Shown piece by piece: positions 7,599 through 16,137 of a stretch of 60,710 bases of DNA. Every line of letters begins with the position of its first letter. Position 1 is the stretch's first letter. A model generated the notes under the pieces. The model made no database searches. It saw nothing but the letters and a program-made list of their open reading frames with translations, and was not told the DNA's origin. The translations under genes were made by a program, and so were the position numbers. The DNA is taken from positions 1 to 60,710 of the forward strand of contig DAHUZE010000089.1 in assembly GCA_027306755.1 (NCBI GenBank). Direction: 5' to 3'. The stretch is from Acidimicrobiaceae bacterium. GTDB taxonomy: Bacteria; Actinomycetota; Acidimicrobiia; Acidimicrobiales; RAAP-2.

Positions 7599-8497
7599 TG
7601 GCGGTCGAGACCGTTGCCGGGACGCAGGGTCATGGCGACCGTGGACAGCTGGCCGGCGCCGCGGGGAACCGCAGCGCCCTCGCGTCGAGCCGCACCGCCC
7701 TCGCAGCGCTCGTCCTGAGGGACCTGGTGGTGCTGCGCAAGAACTTCTGGGAGTTCGTCATCCGGACCCTCGTGCAGCCCTTCCTCTTGTGCTTCGTGTT
7801 CCTCTACGTCTTTCCCAAGATCGGGCAGGGCATCGGGGCCGGCGGGAGCGCAGCAGGCGAATCGGCCTTCGCCACCGTACTGGTGCCCGGTGTTGCCGGC
7901 ATCTCCATCATGTTCCAGGGCGTCCAGGCCGTGGCCCTGCAGATGGCCCAGGAGTTCGGCTTCACCCGTGAGATCGAAGACCGGGTGCAGGCTCCATGCC
8001 CCATCTGGCTGGTCGCCCTGTCCAAAGTCCTTTCAGGAGCGGTGCAAGGCCTGATCTCCGCGGCGATCGTTCTGCCGATCGCCTCGGTCGTCCACGCCGG
8101 CGGCGTGGAGGCCCATCTGGACCTCCACTGGTGGGTCATCTGCACCCTCGTCCCGCTCGCCTGCATCACCATGACGTCCCTCGGGCTCCTCCTCGGGACG
8201 TCCTTCGAGCCCCGCAACATCGGGCTCATGTTCGGCTTCGTGGTGCTGCCCATCACCTTCCTCGGCGGCACGTACTACCAGTGGACCCGCCTGGCCCCGG
8301 TGAAGATCGGCCCCTGGCACTGGCTGCAGACGGCGGTCCTGGTGAACCCCGTCATCTACGTCAACGAGGGCATGCGGGCGGCATTCACCAGCGCGTCGCA
8401 CATGCACCTGTACGTGGTCTACCCGGTGCTGGCCGGCTTCCTGGTGGCCTTCCTCGGGCTCGGCTTCCGCAACTTCCGCCGGCGCGTCCTGTCGTGA
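7598..8497 (+). CDS. ABC-2 type permease (DrrB type)
   Basis: A 299-residue permease with six predicted transmembrane helices (roughly residues 55-75, 92-115, 140-170, 178-205, 210-235, 265-290) in the ABC-2 fold. It contains FGFTREIEDRVQAPCPIW, matching the DrrB coupling segment, and the late FLGGTYYQWTRLAPV. Its ATG overlaps the ATPase stop as TGATG, so the two are co-translated and form one exporter. Confidence 0.93.
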   Translation: MAVETVAGTQGHGDRGQLAGAAGNRSALASSRTALAALVLRDLVVLRKNFWEFVIRTLVQPFLLCFVFLYVFPKIGQGIGAGGSAAGESAFATVLVPGVAGISIMFQGVQAVALQMAQEFGFTREIEDRVQAPCPIWLVALSKVLSGAVQGLISAAIVLPIASVVHAGGVEAHLDLHWWVICTLVPLACITMTSLGLLLGTSFEPRNIGLMFGFVVLPITFLGGTYYQWTRLAPVKIGPWHWLQTAVLVNPVIYVNEGMRAAFTSASHMHLYVVYPVLAGFLVAFLGLGFRNFRRRVLS

Positions 8498-8659
8498 GCT
8501 GAGCGGCGGCTCGGGTGCGGGCCGGCGGGCCCCCATGCCCGGCGGCCGCGCACGTCCAGGGGTGAGACCGCTACGGTTGGGTACCCATAGATCGGGATCC
8601 GACCACGCTGATGGCTCCGCGGGCGCGCGGCCTTGGGACCGAAGGGACGGTGTGCACAG

Positions 8660-9976
8660 ATGCCACCTGCCAGCGATGGAGATCAGGGCGAGGCGCAGGC
8701 TTCAGGGGTGCCGGCCGGCCGCACGGCACCGGGCACCGGCGGACGCGCCGATGCCGATGACCGCGAGCGGGGCCGCCTCCGGCAGGCGCTCCACGACGTC
8801 CGGCGCTTCACCGAGGCGCTTGCCGCCCCGCTGTCCGCCGAGGACCAGACGGTGCAGTCCATGCCCGATGCGAGCCCCACGAAGTGGCACCGGGCTCACA
8901 CCTCGTGGTTCTTCGAGACCTTCCTCCTCGAGCCGGATCTCCCCCGCTACCGGCCATTCCACCCGGAGTTCGGCTACCTCTTCAACTCGTACTACGAGAC
9001 CGTAGGTGCACGGCACCCCCGGCCCGAGCGGGGGCTCGTGTCCCGCCCGGGCACCGAGGAGGTGGGCAGGTACCGGCGGCACGTGGACGCCGCCATGGAG
9101 GACCTCCTCGACCGGGCGTGCACTCCCGAGACGGCGGCCCTGGTCGAGCTGGGCATCCACCACGAGCAGCAGCACCAGGAGCTCCTGCTTATGGACATCA
9201 AGCATGTGCTCTCGTGCAACCCGCTCCACCCCGCCTACACCCCGGGAGGACCGTCCGGCTCGCCGCGGGAGCCCCGGAAAGCGGGTTGGATCGAGCACGG
9301 AGGGGGCCTCGTGGAAGTGGGCCACGCCGGTCCGGCCTTCTCGTTCGACAACGAGTCGCCCCGCCACTGCGCACACCTGGTCCCGTTCGCCCTGGCCGAC
9401 CGCCTCGTCACCTGTGCCGAGTGGAATGAGTTCATCGACGACGGTGGCTACGCACGCCCGGAGCTCTGGCTGTCCGAAGGTTGGGCCGCGGTGCAGGCAA
9501 CGGGATGGAGGGCGCCCCTGTACTGGACGGACGACCATCTCTTCACCCTCGCCGGCGAGCTGCCCGTCGATCCGGCATCGCCCGTCGTCCACGTGAGCTA
9601 CTTCGAAGCCGACGCCTTCGCCCGCTGGGCGGGGTGCCGCCTGCCGACCGAGGCAGAGTGGGAGGCGATCGCGGCGGCCGATGCCGGGTACCCCGGTGCC
9701 GCGCCGCACGACCTGCACCCGTCGTCGGCCGACGGCGGGCAGTTCCACGGCGAGGTGTGGCAGTGGACGTCCAGCAGCTACGGCCCCTACCCCGGCTACC
9801 GGCCCGCCGCCGGCGCGGTGGGTGAGTACAACGGCAAATTCATGGTGAACCAGCAGGTGCTGCGGGGCAGCGCCTGCATCACGCCCCCCACCCACCGCCG
9901 CACGACCTATCGCAACTTCTTTCCGGCCGGCGCCCGCTGGGCCTACAGCGGCCTCCGGTTGGCTCGGGATCTGTAG
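8660..9976 (+). CDS. egtB: Ergothioneine sulfoxide synthase EgtB
   Basis: A 438-residue protein with an N-terminal DinB-like four-helix domain carrying the iron ligands (KWHRAHTSWFFE and HHEQQHQELLLMDIKH, the HxxxH pair) and a C-terminal formylglycine-generating-enzyme-like domain (CRLPTEAEWE, GEVWQWTSSSYGPYPGYRP, RRTTYRNFFP). EgtB is a non-heme iron enzyme that joins hercynine to cysteine or γ-glutamylcysteine with O2. ATG 8660 is used; no family residues precede it. Its TAG overlaps the egtD start by one base. egtA, egtC and egtE are not in the window. Confidence 0.95.
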   Translation: MPPASDGDQGEAQASGVPAGRTAPGTGGRADADDRERGRLRQALHDVRRFTEALAAPLSAEDQTVQSMPDASPTKWHRAHTSWFFETFLLEPDLPRYRPFHPEFGYLFNSYYETVGARHPRPERGLVSRPGTEEVGRYRRHVDAAMEDLLDRACTPETAALVELGIHHEQQHQELLLMDIKHVLSCNPLHPAYTPGGPSGSPREPRKAGWIEHGGGLVEVGHAGPAFSFDNESPRHCAHLVPFALADRLVTCAEWNEFIDDGGYARPELWLSEGWAAVQATGWRAPLYWTDDHLFTLAGELPVDPASPVVHVSYFEADAFARWAGCRLPTEAEWEAIAAADAGYPGAAPHDLHPSSADGGQFHGEVWQWTSSSYGPYPGYRPAAGAVGEYNGKFMVNQQVLRGSACITPPTHRRTTYRNFFPAGARWAYSGLRLARDL

Positions 9977-10959
9977 TGCCGGCGTCCACCGCCGTCACCG
10001 TCGACATCCATCTGGACGAGCGCGATCTGCGCGCCGCCCTGGAGCGCGACGTCCGTTCCGGGCTGAGCTCGTCACCCAAGCGGATCCCACCCACGTGGTT
10101 CTACGACGAGGAGGGCAGCCGCCTCTTCGAGGAGATCACCGCGCTTCCCGAGTACTACCCCACCAGGGCCGAGCGGGCGCTGCTGGAGCGGCACGCGCAC
10201 GAAGTAGCCGATGCAGCCCGTGCCGACACGCTGGTCGAGCTGGGTGCAGGCTCATGCGACAAGACGCGCCTGCTACTCGACGCGGTCGAGCAAGCCGGCA
10301 CGCTGTCGAGCTACGTCCCGTTCGATGTGAGCGCGGAGTTCCTCCGCGACGCCGCCGGCTCGATCGCCGACCAGTACCCGCAAGTCCAGGTCCACGCCGT
10401 CGTTGGCGACTTCTTGGTCCACCTTGACCGGATCCCGACCGCGGGACGCCGGCTGGTGGCCTTCCTCGGAGGGACCATCGGCAACCTGGCCCCCGCGCAG
10501 CGGAAGCGCTTCCTGGATGCCCTGCGCTCCACCATGGCGCACACCGACGCGTTGCTGCTCGGCACGGACCTGGTGAAGGACCGTGGCCGGATCATCGCCG
10601 CATACGACGACGCTGCGGGGGTGACGGCCCGCTTCAACCGCAACGTGCTGAACGTGATGAACCAGGCGCTGGGGGCGACCTTCGACCCGGACCGCTTCGA
10701 ACACGTGGTGCGTTGGGATGAACGGAACCAATGGATCGAGATGCGCCTCCGGGCCACCGAGCCGCTGACCGTCGCCATCCAACAGCTCGCCATGTCCGTC
10801 GAATTCGAGTCGGGCGAGGAGCTACGCACCGAGATCAGCGCCAAGTTCACGCCTGCGGGGATCGCCGCCGAGCTCGGTGCCGCGGGTTTCGCCGTGGACC
10901 GCCAATGGGGAGCGGACGAGGGCGAGTTCCTCCTGACCCTCGCCCGCCCTCTGGGCTGA
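9976..10959 (+). CDS. egtD: L-histidine Nα-methyltransferase EgtD
   Basis: A 327-residue SAM-dependent enzyme that trimethylates histidine to hercynine, the first step of ergothioneine synthesis. It shows PPTWFYDEEGSRLFEEIT.LPEYYPTRAE, the SAM loop ELGAGSCDKTRLLL, FLGGTIGNL, LGTDLVKD and the late ISAKFTPAGI. The length matches the family. It starts with GTG overlapping the last base of the egtB stop. It converges with the cytochrome b gene 8 bases downstream. Confidence 0.97.
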   Translation: MPASTAVTVDIHLDERDLRAALERDVRSGLSSSPKRIPPTWFYDEEGSRLFEEITALPEYYPTRAERALLERHAHEVADAARADTLVELGAGSCDKTRLLLDAVEQAGTLSSYVPFDVSAEFLRDAAGSIADQYPQVQVHAVVGDFLVHLDRIPTAGRRLVAFLGGTIGNLAPAQRKRFLDALRSTMAHTDALLLGTDLVKDRGRIIAAYDDAAGVTARFNRNVLNVMNQALGATFDPDRFEHVVRWDERNQWIEMRLRATEPLTVAIQQLAMSVEFESGEELRTEISAKFTPAGIAAELGAAGFAVDRQWGADEGEFLLTLARPLG

Positions 10960-10967
10960 TCGGCCGA

Positions 10968-12848
10968 TCAGGTATCCCGGTCGGCCATCCGGTCGGCGCC
11001 GGCATTGCCACTGCCGGACGCGGCCCGGTTCCAGTCCCGCCACACGGCGCGGTGCACGGGCACGAGCCGGGGTATGTCACGCAACCCGGGGACGAACGGG
11101 ACGGCCAGCAGCAGGACGGTGGCGATCCCGGTCATGTACACGGCGATGAGGTCCACGTTGGAAGATGTGCGGAACCCGGGGACCTGGTACCACAGGTCGT
11201 ACAGCCACAGCCACGGCTGCCCCGGGTAGCTGCCCGTCTCGTTCATGACCCCCCACTGTGTCCCAAGAAGGTGGTACTTGGATGCGACCGAGACGAAGTA
11301 GCCACCGTCTTCGAGGAACAGGAGCGGCTTGGTGTAGTTGGTGCCGTAGAACTGGCGCTGCGCCAGGAGCGCCGCGTCCAGGGCGCCCGACTGCGCCATG
11401 CCAAGCTCACCGGCCACCATGACCCCCACCGGTCCGTAGCGGCCGCTGGGCACGGCAGGCACGCCACCGGAGAACCTCACGTGGCTGACGGCCCTGAGGT
11501 ACGCGGCGTCCCAGCTCCGCTGTTGCCCGGCTGAGGCGGCCTGGTAGCGGCTGAGCGCCCGCTGTAGCAGCGGCTGCGTGGAAGCGCGCGTGGCCAGCGG
11601 CTTCAGCACGAATGTCCGGGCGGCACCGACCGGCTGGCGGACCCCGACAAGCTGCTGCCAGGACACGATCACCTTCTGCACGCTGTCAGTGCCGGCGGGT
11701 TCCCCGTTGTTGTTGTACGGCGGCCCGTACGTTGCCGTCTCGCTCGTCCCGGCCAGCTCGGCGGCGCTCGTCGCCATGAAGTCCCCGGGTGTGGCGTGAG
11801 CCCAGCTCTGGACGGTCACCGGCGGCACATCGGGCGACGACAGCACCGCGGAGAGCACGACCGTCAGCAGGAGGACGACCACACTGGCGATCGTGGCCTC
11901 CTTCAAGATGTCGTAACGCCGGGTCGGACCGTGCCATCCAGCGGCGTCGGAGACCGCGGCGGCTCGGCGCGCCGCCCGGCCCCGGGCTCGCTGCGCGGGC
12001 AGCGGATGGCTCACGCCACGGACCCTGACGAGCAGGACGTGGCCGCCCACGATGGCCACCAGGACGAGGGGTACGAGCACGATGTGCCACATGAGCATCT
12101 GTCCGAAGTTCATGGGATCGAAGAAGGCGCCCACTCCCGTGGCATTGAACGCGTCCTTGCCACTGGTCGAGATCCACTGCGAATCCAGGTTCTGCTGGGA
12201 CACATAGCCGGTGAACGCCTCCACGACCGACACCAGGAACGCCACCACGCCACTGATCCACGTCATCCACCGGCGCCCCCGCCAAGCCGCCATCCAGAAC
12301 TTGCCCCACAGGTGGATCACCATGAAGGCCATGAAGAGCTCGACGCTCCACAGGTGGAGACTATTGAAGAAGTGGCCGACCGGCTCGTAGTGCCACCAAT
12401 CCGGGCCGCCAAGGGCGAGAGCGAAGCCGGACACGATGACGACGCCCAGTGCGGCAAGCGTGGCCACGCCGAAGACGTAGATCCACGAGCGCACGTAGGC
12501 CGGTTGGCGGTCGGGCAGGAGCTTGCCCGGGGGAAGCAGCCGCAGGCCCAGATTGCGCACTCGGGCGGTCCACATGGTGGCATCCCCGGGCTGCGTCAGG
12601 TCGTCCACGCGCTCGGGCTCGGCCGCTGCGCTCCCGGGCGCGCCGGCCCCTCCGCCTACCGCTCCGGTCCGGGGCACCCCCTCCTCGCCCTCGTCTCGGT
12701 GCGGGAACGGCACGAGCAAGGCGGCAGCGAAGATCAGGACCATCACCAAGATCACGATGAGGTTCGCCACCGACACCGTGAAGATGTTCCAGTGCACGAA
12801 GCTTCCCGGCGCGTTGAGGTTCACCGCTGCCAAGGGCCGGCCACCCAT
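10968..12848 (-). CDS. Cytochrome b-type membrane protein with an unusual tail
   Basis: A 626-residue protein with an extra transmembrane helix at about residues 25-47, a variable hydrophilic linker, then a cytochrome b N-terminal domain. Helix B carries LHLWSVELFMAFMVIH (His-x13-His), the ef-like segment FTGYVSQQNLDSQW lacks the usual PW, and helix D carries MWHIVLVPLVLVAIVGGH (His-x14-His), so two b hemes can bind. About 300 residues follow, mostly extracytoplasmic, between two more helices. ATG 12848 has AGGAGG 6 bases upstream. No Rieske or cytochrome c gene is adjacent, so its partner is unknown; it is not a standard QcrB. Confidence 0.8.
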   Translation of the reverse strand: MGGRPLAAVNLNAPGSFVHWNIFTVSVANLIVILVMVLIFAAALLVPFPHRDEGEEGVPRTGAVGGGAGAPGSAAAEPERVDDLTQPGDATMWTARVRNLGLRLLPPGKLLPDRQPAYVRSWIYVFGVATLAALGVVIVSGFALALGGPDWWHYEPVGHFFNSLHLWSVELFMAFMVIHLWGKFWMAAWRGRRWMTWISGVVAFLVSVVEAFTGYVSQQNLDSQWISTSGKDAFNATGVGAFFDPMNFGQMLMWHIVLVPLVLVAIVGGHVLLVRVRGVSHPLPAQRARGRAARRAAAVSDAAGWHGPTRRYDILKEATIASVVVLLLTVVLSAVLSSPDVPPVTVQSWAHATPGDFMATSAAELAGTSETATYGPPYNNNGEPAGTDSVQKVIVSWQQLVGVRQPVGAARTFVLKPLATRASTQPLLQRALSRYQAASAGQQRSWDAAYLRAVSHVRFSGGVPAVPSGRYGPVGVMVAGELGMAQSGALDAALLAQRQFYGTNYTKPLLFLEDGGYFVSVASKYHLLGTQWGVMNETGSYPGQPWLWLYDLWYQVPGFRTSSNVDLIAVYMTGIATVLLLAVPFVPGLRDIPRLVPVHRAVWRDWNRAASGSGNAGADRMADRDT

Positions 12849-13037
12849 CGTCACCCTCCTGAGGTCACGCTCTCGAGCGGCGCGTCGCCCGCACCGCTGC
12901 GGGCCACGACGGCTCCGCTGCGTCCAGCGTGCCGGACGCGGGCGGGGGGCGATAGGGGCGGAAGTCCCGACCGCGGCCCGGCACCGCACCACGGGCACCG
13001 GGGCACCGGCTCCGCGGGACGGAAGAGCGTCGGGGCG
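12849..13037. other. Gap with no supported gene
   Basis: About 190 GC-rich bases between the ferritin-like gene and the cytochrome b gene, both on the minus strand. I see no RNA gene. It must contain the ribosome binding site and perhaps the promoter of the cytochrome b gene. Confidence 0.5.
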
Positions 13038-13421
13038 CTACTGCTCGCGTAGGCCCCCGAGACCCAGGGAGCCCTGCCCCCCGCCCTCACTGCCCCGGCC
13101 CTCGCTGCCCCCCTCCCCACCGGATTGCTCTTCGATCTCGGTCAACGGGCCGTCGGTGAACAGGTCGGTGCGCATGTGCCGGTCCAGCACGGGGTCATGG
13201 CGCCGCAACCACTCCAGGAGCATCATCGCGTGCTCCTTCTCCTCGTCCCGGTTGTGGGCGAGAACGGCCCCCAGCTCGGAGTCCGAGGTCGCGTCCACCC
13301 GCTGGTCGTACCAGTCGGCCGCCTCCAGCTCCTCCTGCAACGACGTCAGCGCGCGGTGCCGGTCGATCGTCTCGGGTGACAGCAGCGCTTCGCGCTCGTG
13401 CAGTCCCTCGCTGTTGGCCAT
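13038..13421 (-). CDS. Encapsulated ferritin (EncFtn-like) with cargo peptide
   Basis: A 127-residue protein closely matching EncFtn: LSPETIDRHRALTSLQEELEAADWYDQR, then HNRDEEKEHAMMLLEWLRRHDP. The Glu (EELEA), Trp (DWY) and E-K-E-H residues are those of the ferroxidase centre built at the EncFtn dimer interface. After a Gly/Ser/Glu-rich linker the protein ends GSLGLGGLREQ, matching the encapsulin-loading consensus of the LGIGSL type. It should oxidise Fe(II) and be packed into an encapsulin shell, but no shell gene is in the window. ATG 13421 has AGGAGG 5 bases upstream. Confidence 0.9.
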   Translation of the reverse strand: MANSEGLHEREALLSPETIDRHRALTSLQEELEAADWYDQRVDATSDSELGAVLAHNRDEEKEHAMMLLEWLRRHDPVLDRHMRTDLFTDGPLTEIEEQSGGEGGSEGRGSEGGGQGSLGLGGLREQ

Positions 13422-13452
13422 CTTGTCCTCCTCGAGATCCGTTAGTGGGCCG

Positions 13453-13701
13453 TTACTGCTGGTAGTGCTCGACCGTGGAGGGCGGGCGGGTGACCGCCTC
13501 ATCCGGGTCGCGCCCGGCGTGGCGCAGGGCCCGCCGCTGGCGCAGCACGTCCCACAGCTGGTCCAGGGTCACCTGCAGCTGGTCCATCCGTTCCCGCTCG
13601 CCGGCCGAGAGCCCCTCGACGGCTTGCGCGTGGGACTCCTCCAACTGGCGCTCCTCGTCTGCCAGCTCCCCGATGCGATGGATGATCTCCTCGTCGTTCA
13701 T
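13453..13701 (-). CDS. DUF2630 family protein
   Basis: An 82-residue, highly charged helical protein starting MNDEEIIHRIGELADEERQLEES, with RMDQLQVTLDQLWDVLRQRRALRHAGRDPDEA, the typical DUF2630 pattern. Its role is unknown; it looks like a small coiled-coil dimer. It lies between lon and the encapsulated ferritin, all on the minus strand with gaps of 13 and 31 bases, and so is probably co-transcribed with them. A GTG directly precedes the ATG. Confidence 0.88.
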   Translation of the reverse strand: MNDEEIIHRIGELADEERQLEESHAQAVEGLSAGERERMDQLQVTLDQLWDVLRQRRALRHAGRDPDEAVTRPPSTVEHYQQ

Positions 13702-13714
13702 CACCGCGATCCTG

Positions 13715-16069
13715 TCACGCGACCGCCGGGAGCTGCCCGGCGGCGGCGGCCTCTTGGAGCGCCGGGGCCAGGACCTCGGCCACCGTCGAGGCGAGATGGA
13801 ACGTCATCTGGTCGCGGACCTCCTCGGGCACGTCCTCCAGGTCCGGACCGTTGCGAGCCGGCAGGACCACTTCGGTGAGCCCGGCGCGGTGCGCGGCCAG
13901 GACCTTCTGCTTCACCCCTCCGATCGGCAGCACACGTCCCTGGAGAGTCACCTCGCCCGTCATACCCACCGTGGGCCGTGCCGGCACACCGAGCAGCAGG
14001 CTCACCAAAGCCGTCGTCATGGTGACTCCGGCCGAAGGTCCGTCCTTGGGCACGGCACCGGCCGGCACATGCACGTGGAACCGCTTCCCGGCCATCGCCA
14101 CGGGATCCAGACCCAGCTCCGCGGCATGCGACCGCACGAAGGACAGGGCGATCTCCGCGGACTCCTTCATCACGTCACCGAGCTGGCCGGTGAGGGTCAG
14201 GCCCTCGGGACCGTCCGACATCGACGCCTCCACGAAGAGCACGTCCCCTCCGGCCCCGGTCACTGCCAGGCCAGTGGCCACACCAGGGACGCCCACCCGG
14301 TCCGCCGCTTCGAAGAAGAACCGGGGCCGGCCCAGCCACGTGCGGACGGAGCTGCCCTCCACGACGACCGGGGCGGTAACTTGGCCGGCGGCTACACGCG
14401 TCGCAACCTTGCGGGCCAGGCGCCCGAGCTCCCGCTCCAGGTTCCGCACGCCGGCTTCCCGGGTGTAGTCGCCGACCACGGCACGAAGGGCGCCGTCGGT
14501 CACCTCCAGCTCGCCTTCCGTGAGCGCCGCGCGCTCCTGCTGGCGGGGCAGCAGGTGGTGGCGGGCGATGGAGACCTTCTCGGCCTCGGTGTAGCCGTCC
14601 AGCCGGATCACCTCCATCCGGTCCAGCAGCGGGCCGGGAATGGTGTCGATCACGTTGGCGGTGGCGATGAACAGCACATGGGAGAGGTCCAGGTCCACCT
14701 CCAGGTAGTGGTCGCGGAACGTGTGGTTCTGCGCGGGGTCCAAGACCTCGAGCAGAGCGGAGGAGGGATCACCGCGGTAGTCCGCCCCCACCTTGTCCAC
14801 CTCGTCCAAGAGCAGGACCGGGTTCATGGTCCCGGCCTCGCGCAGGGCTCGCACCATTCGGCCCGGCTGGGCGCCCACGTACGTGCGACGGTGGCCCCGG
14901 ATCTCCGCCTCGTCCCGGACGCCGCCCAGTGCCACCCGGACGAACGAGCGGCCGAGGGCGCGCGCCACCGACTCGCCGAGCGAGGTCTTCCCCACGCCCG
15001 GCGGCCCAACCAAGGCCAGGATGGCTCCGGCACCGTGACCGCCCACCGGCACGAGCCCCCGCTCGGCCTGGAGCTTGCGCACTGCCAGGTGCTCCAGGAT
15101 CCGCTCCTTCACGTCCCCCAGTCCGTCGTGGTCCTCGTCCAGGATCTCGGCCGCCTGTGCGACGTCGAGCCGGTCCTCGGACTCCACGTCCCAGGGCAGC
15201 TCCAGGACGGTGTCGAGCCAGGTGCGGATCCACCCGTTCTCGGGGCTCTGGTCGCTGGTCCGCTCCAGCCGGTCGATCTCACGCCCGACTGCGGCCTGTA
15301 CCTTGTCGGGGAGAGACCGGCCTTCGATCCGCGCCCGGTAATCGTCGGGGTCCACGTCCCCTTCCGTGCGGCTCAGCTCACCGAGCTCCTTGCGGATGGC
15401 CTCCAGCTGCCGGCGGAGGAGGAACTCGCGCTGGGTGCGCTCCATCCCGTCCTCCACGTCGCTCTTTATGCGCTCACGCAGCGTCAGGTCCGCAAGCGTG
15501 TCTCGCGCCCATCCCAGCACCAGGCGCAGGCGGCCTTCCACGTCCAGGGTCTCGAGAACCTCCACCTTCTGGGCCAGCGTCAGGTCCGGCGAGTAGCCGG
15601 CCACGTCGGCCAGGCGCCCCGGGTCGGTGACGTCGCGCAGCTGGGCGGCGATCCGCCCCGCGCCGCGCTGCAGCAGGATGTTCTCCAGCACGGCCCGGTA
15701 CTCGCGGGCGAGCTCGGTGGCGGCCTGCGACGGATCCTCGTCTTCCAGCACCTCGGCCTCGACCCATAGGGCCTGGCCCGTCCCGGGCACGCCCGTCCCG
15801 ATGACCGCGCGCTGGCCTCCCCGGACGACGATCGCCGAGAGCCCACCTGGCAGCTCACCCCGCTCGGTGATCTCCGAGATCACGCCGACGGTGGCATAGC
15901 GGCCCTCGATGTGGGGCACGAGCAGCAGCTTTCCCCCGGCGGACTCGGCCGCGTCCGCGGCGACGCGGGCGTCGTCGGACTCGAGCGCCATCGTGAAGAC
16001 CATGCCGGGCAACATCACGCCCGAGGAGAGGGGAAGCAAGGGAAGGGTCAGGCGTTCCAACGTGGGCAT
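13715..16069 (-). CDS. lon: ATP-dependent protease Lon
   Basis: A 784-residue LonA. An N-terminal substrate-binding (LAN) domain opens PTLERLTLPLLPLSSGVMLPGM. The AAA+ module has Walker A GPPGVGKT and Walker B VLLLDEVDK plus GDPSSALLEVLDPAQNHTF. The protease domain has the catalytic Ser in KDGPSAGVTM and the Lys in GGVKQKVLAAHRAG. Lon degrades damaged and regulatory proteins. ATG 16069 has GGAG directly before it, which is tight, but the family start is here. The upstream gap to merR is 68 bases. Confidence 0.96.
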   Translation of the reverse strand: MPTLERLTLPLLPLSSGVMLPGMVFTMALESDDARVAADAAESAGGKLLLVPHIEGRYATVGVISEITERGELPGGLSAIVVRGGQRAVIGTGVPGTGQALWVEAEVLEDEDPSQAATELAREYRAVLENILLQRGAGRIAAQLRDVTDPGRLADVAGYSPDLTLAQKVEVLETLDVEGRLRLVLGWARDTLADLTLRERIKSDVEDGMERTQREFLLRRQLEAIRKELGELSRTEGDVDPDDYRARIEGRSLPDKVQAAVGREIDRLERTSDQSPENGWIRTWLDTVLELPWDVESEDRLDVAQAAEILDEDHDGLGDVKERILEHLAVRKLQAERGLVPVGGHGAGAILALVGPPGVGKTSLGESVARALGRSFVRVALGGVRDEAEIRGHRRTYVGAQPGRMVRALREAGTMNPVLLLDEVDKVGADYRGDPSSALLEVLDPAQNHTFRDHYLEVDLDLSHVLFIATANVIDTIPGPLLDRMEVIRLDGYTEAEKVSIARHHLLPRQQERAALTEGELEVTDGALRAVVGDYTREAGVRNLERELGRLARKVATRVAAGQVTAPVVVEGSSVRTWLGRPRFFFEAADRVGVPGVATGLAVTGAGGDVLFVEASMSDGPEGLTLTGQLGDVMKESAEIALSFVRSHAAELGLDPVAMAGKRFHVHVPAGAVPKDGPSAGVTMTTALVSLLLGVPARPTVGMTGEVTLQGRVLPIGGVKQKVLAAHRAGLTEVVLPARNGPDLEDVPEEVRDQMTFHLASTVAEVLAPALQEAAAAGQLPAVA

Positions 16070-16137
16070 CTCCGTTCTGCAGTGGTGGGCCTCGCGGCCT
16101 GCACGCTCCAACCCGTCAACATCCGGAGGGAGCGTTC

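Noticed and set aside
10968-12848. Ordinary bc1 cytochrome b (qcrB)
   Set aside because: The extra N-terminal helix, altered loop and long tail, plus absence of Rieske and cytochrome c genes, argue against it.
12851-13120. Small minus-strand frame between cytochrome b and the ferritin gene
   Set aside because: It overlaps the start of the ferritin 3' end and is Arg/Ser/Pro-rich with no motif.
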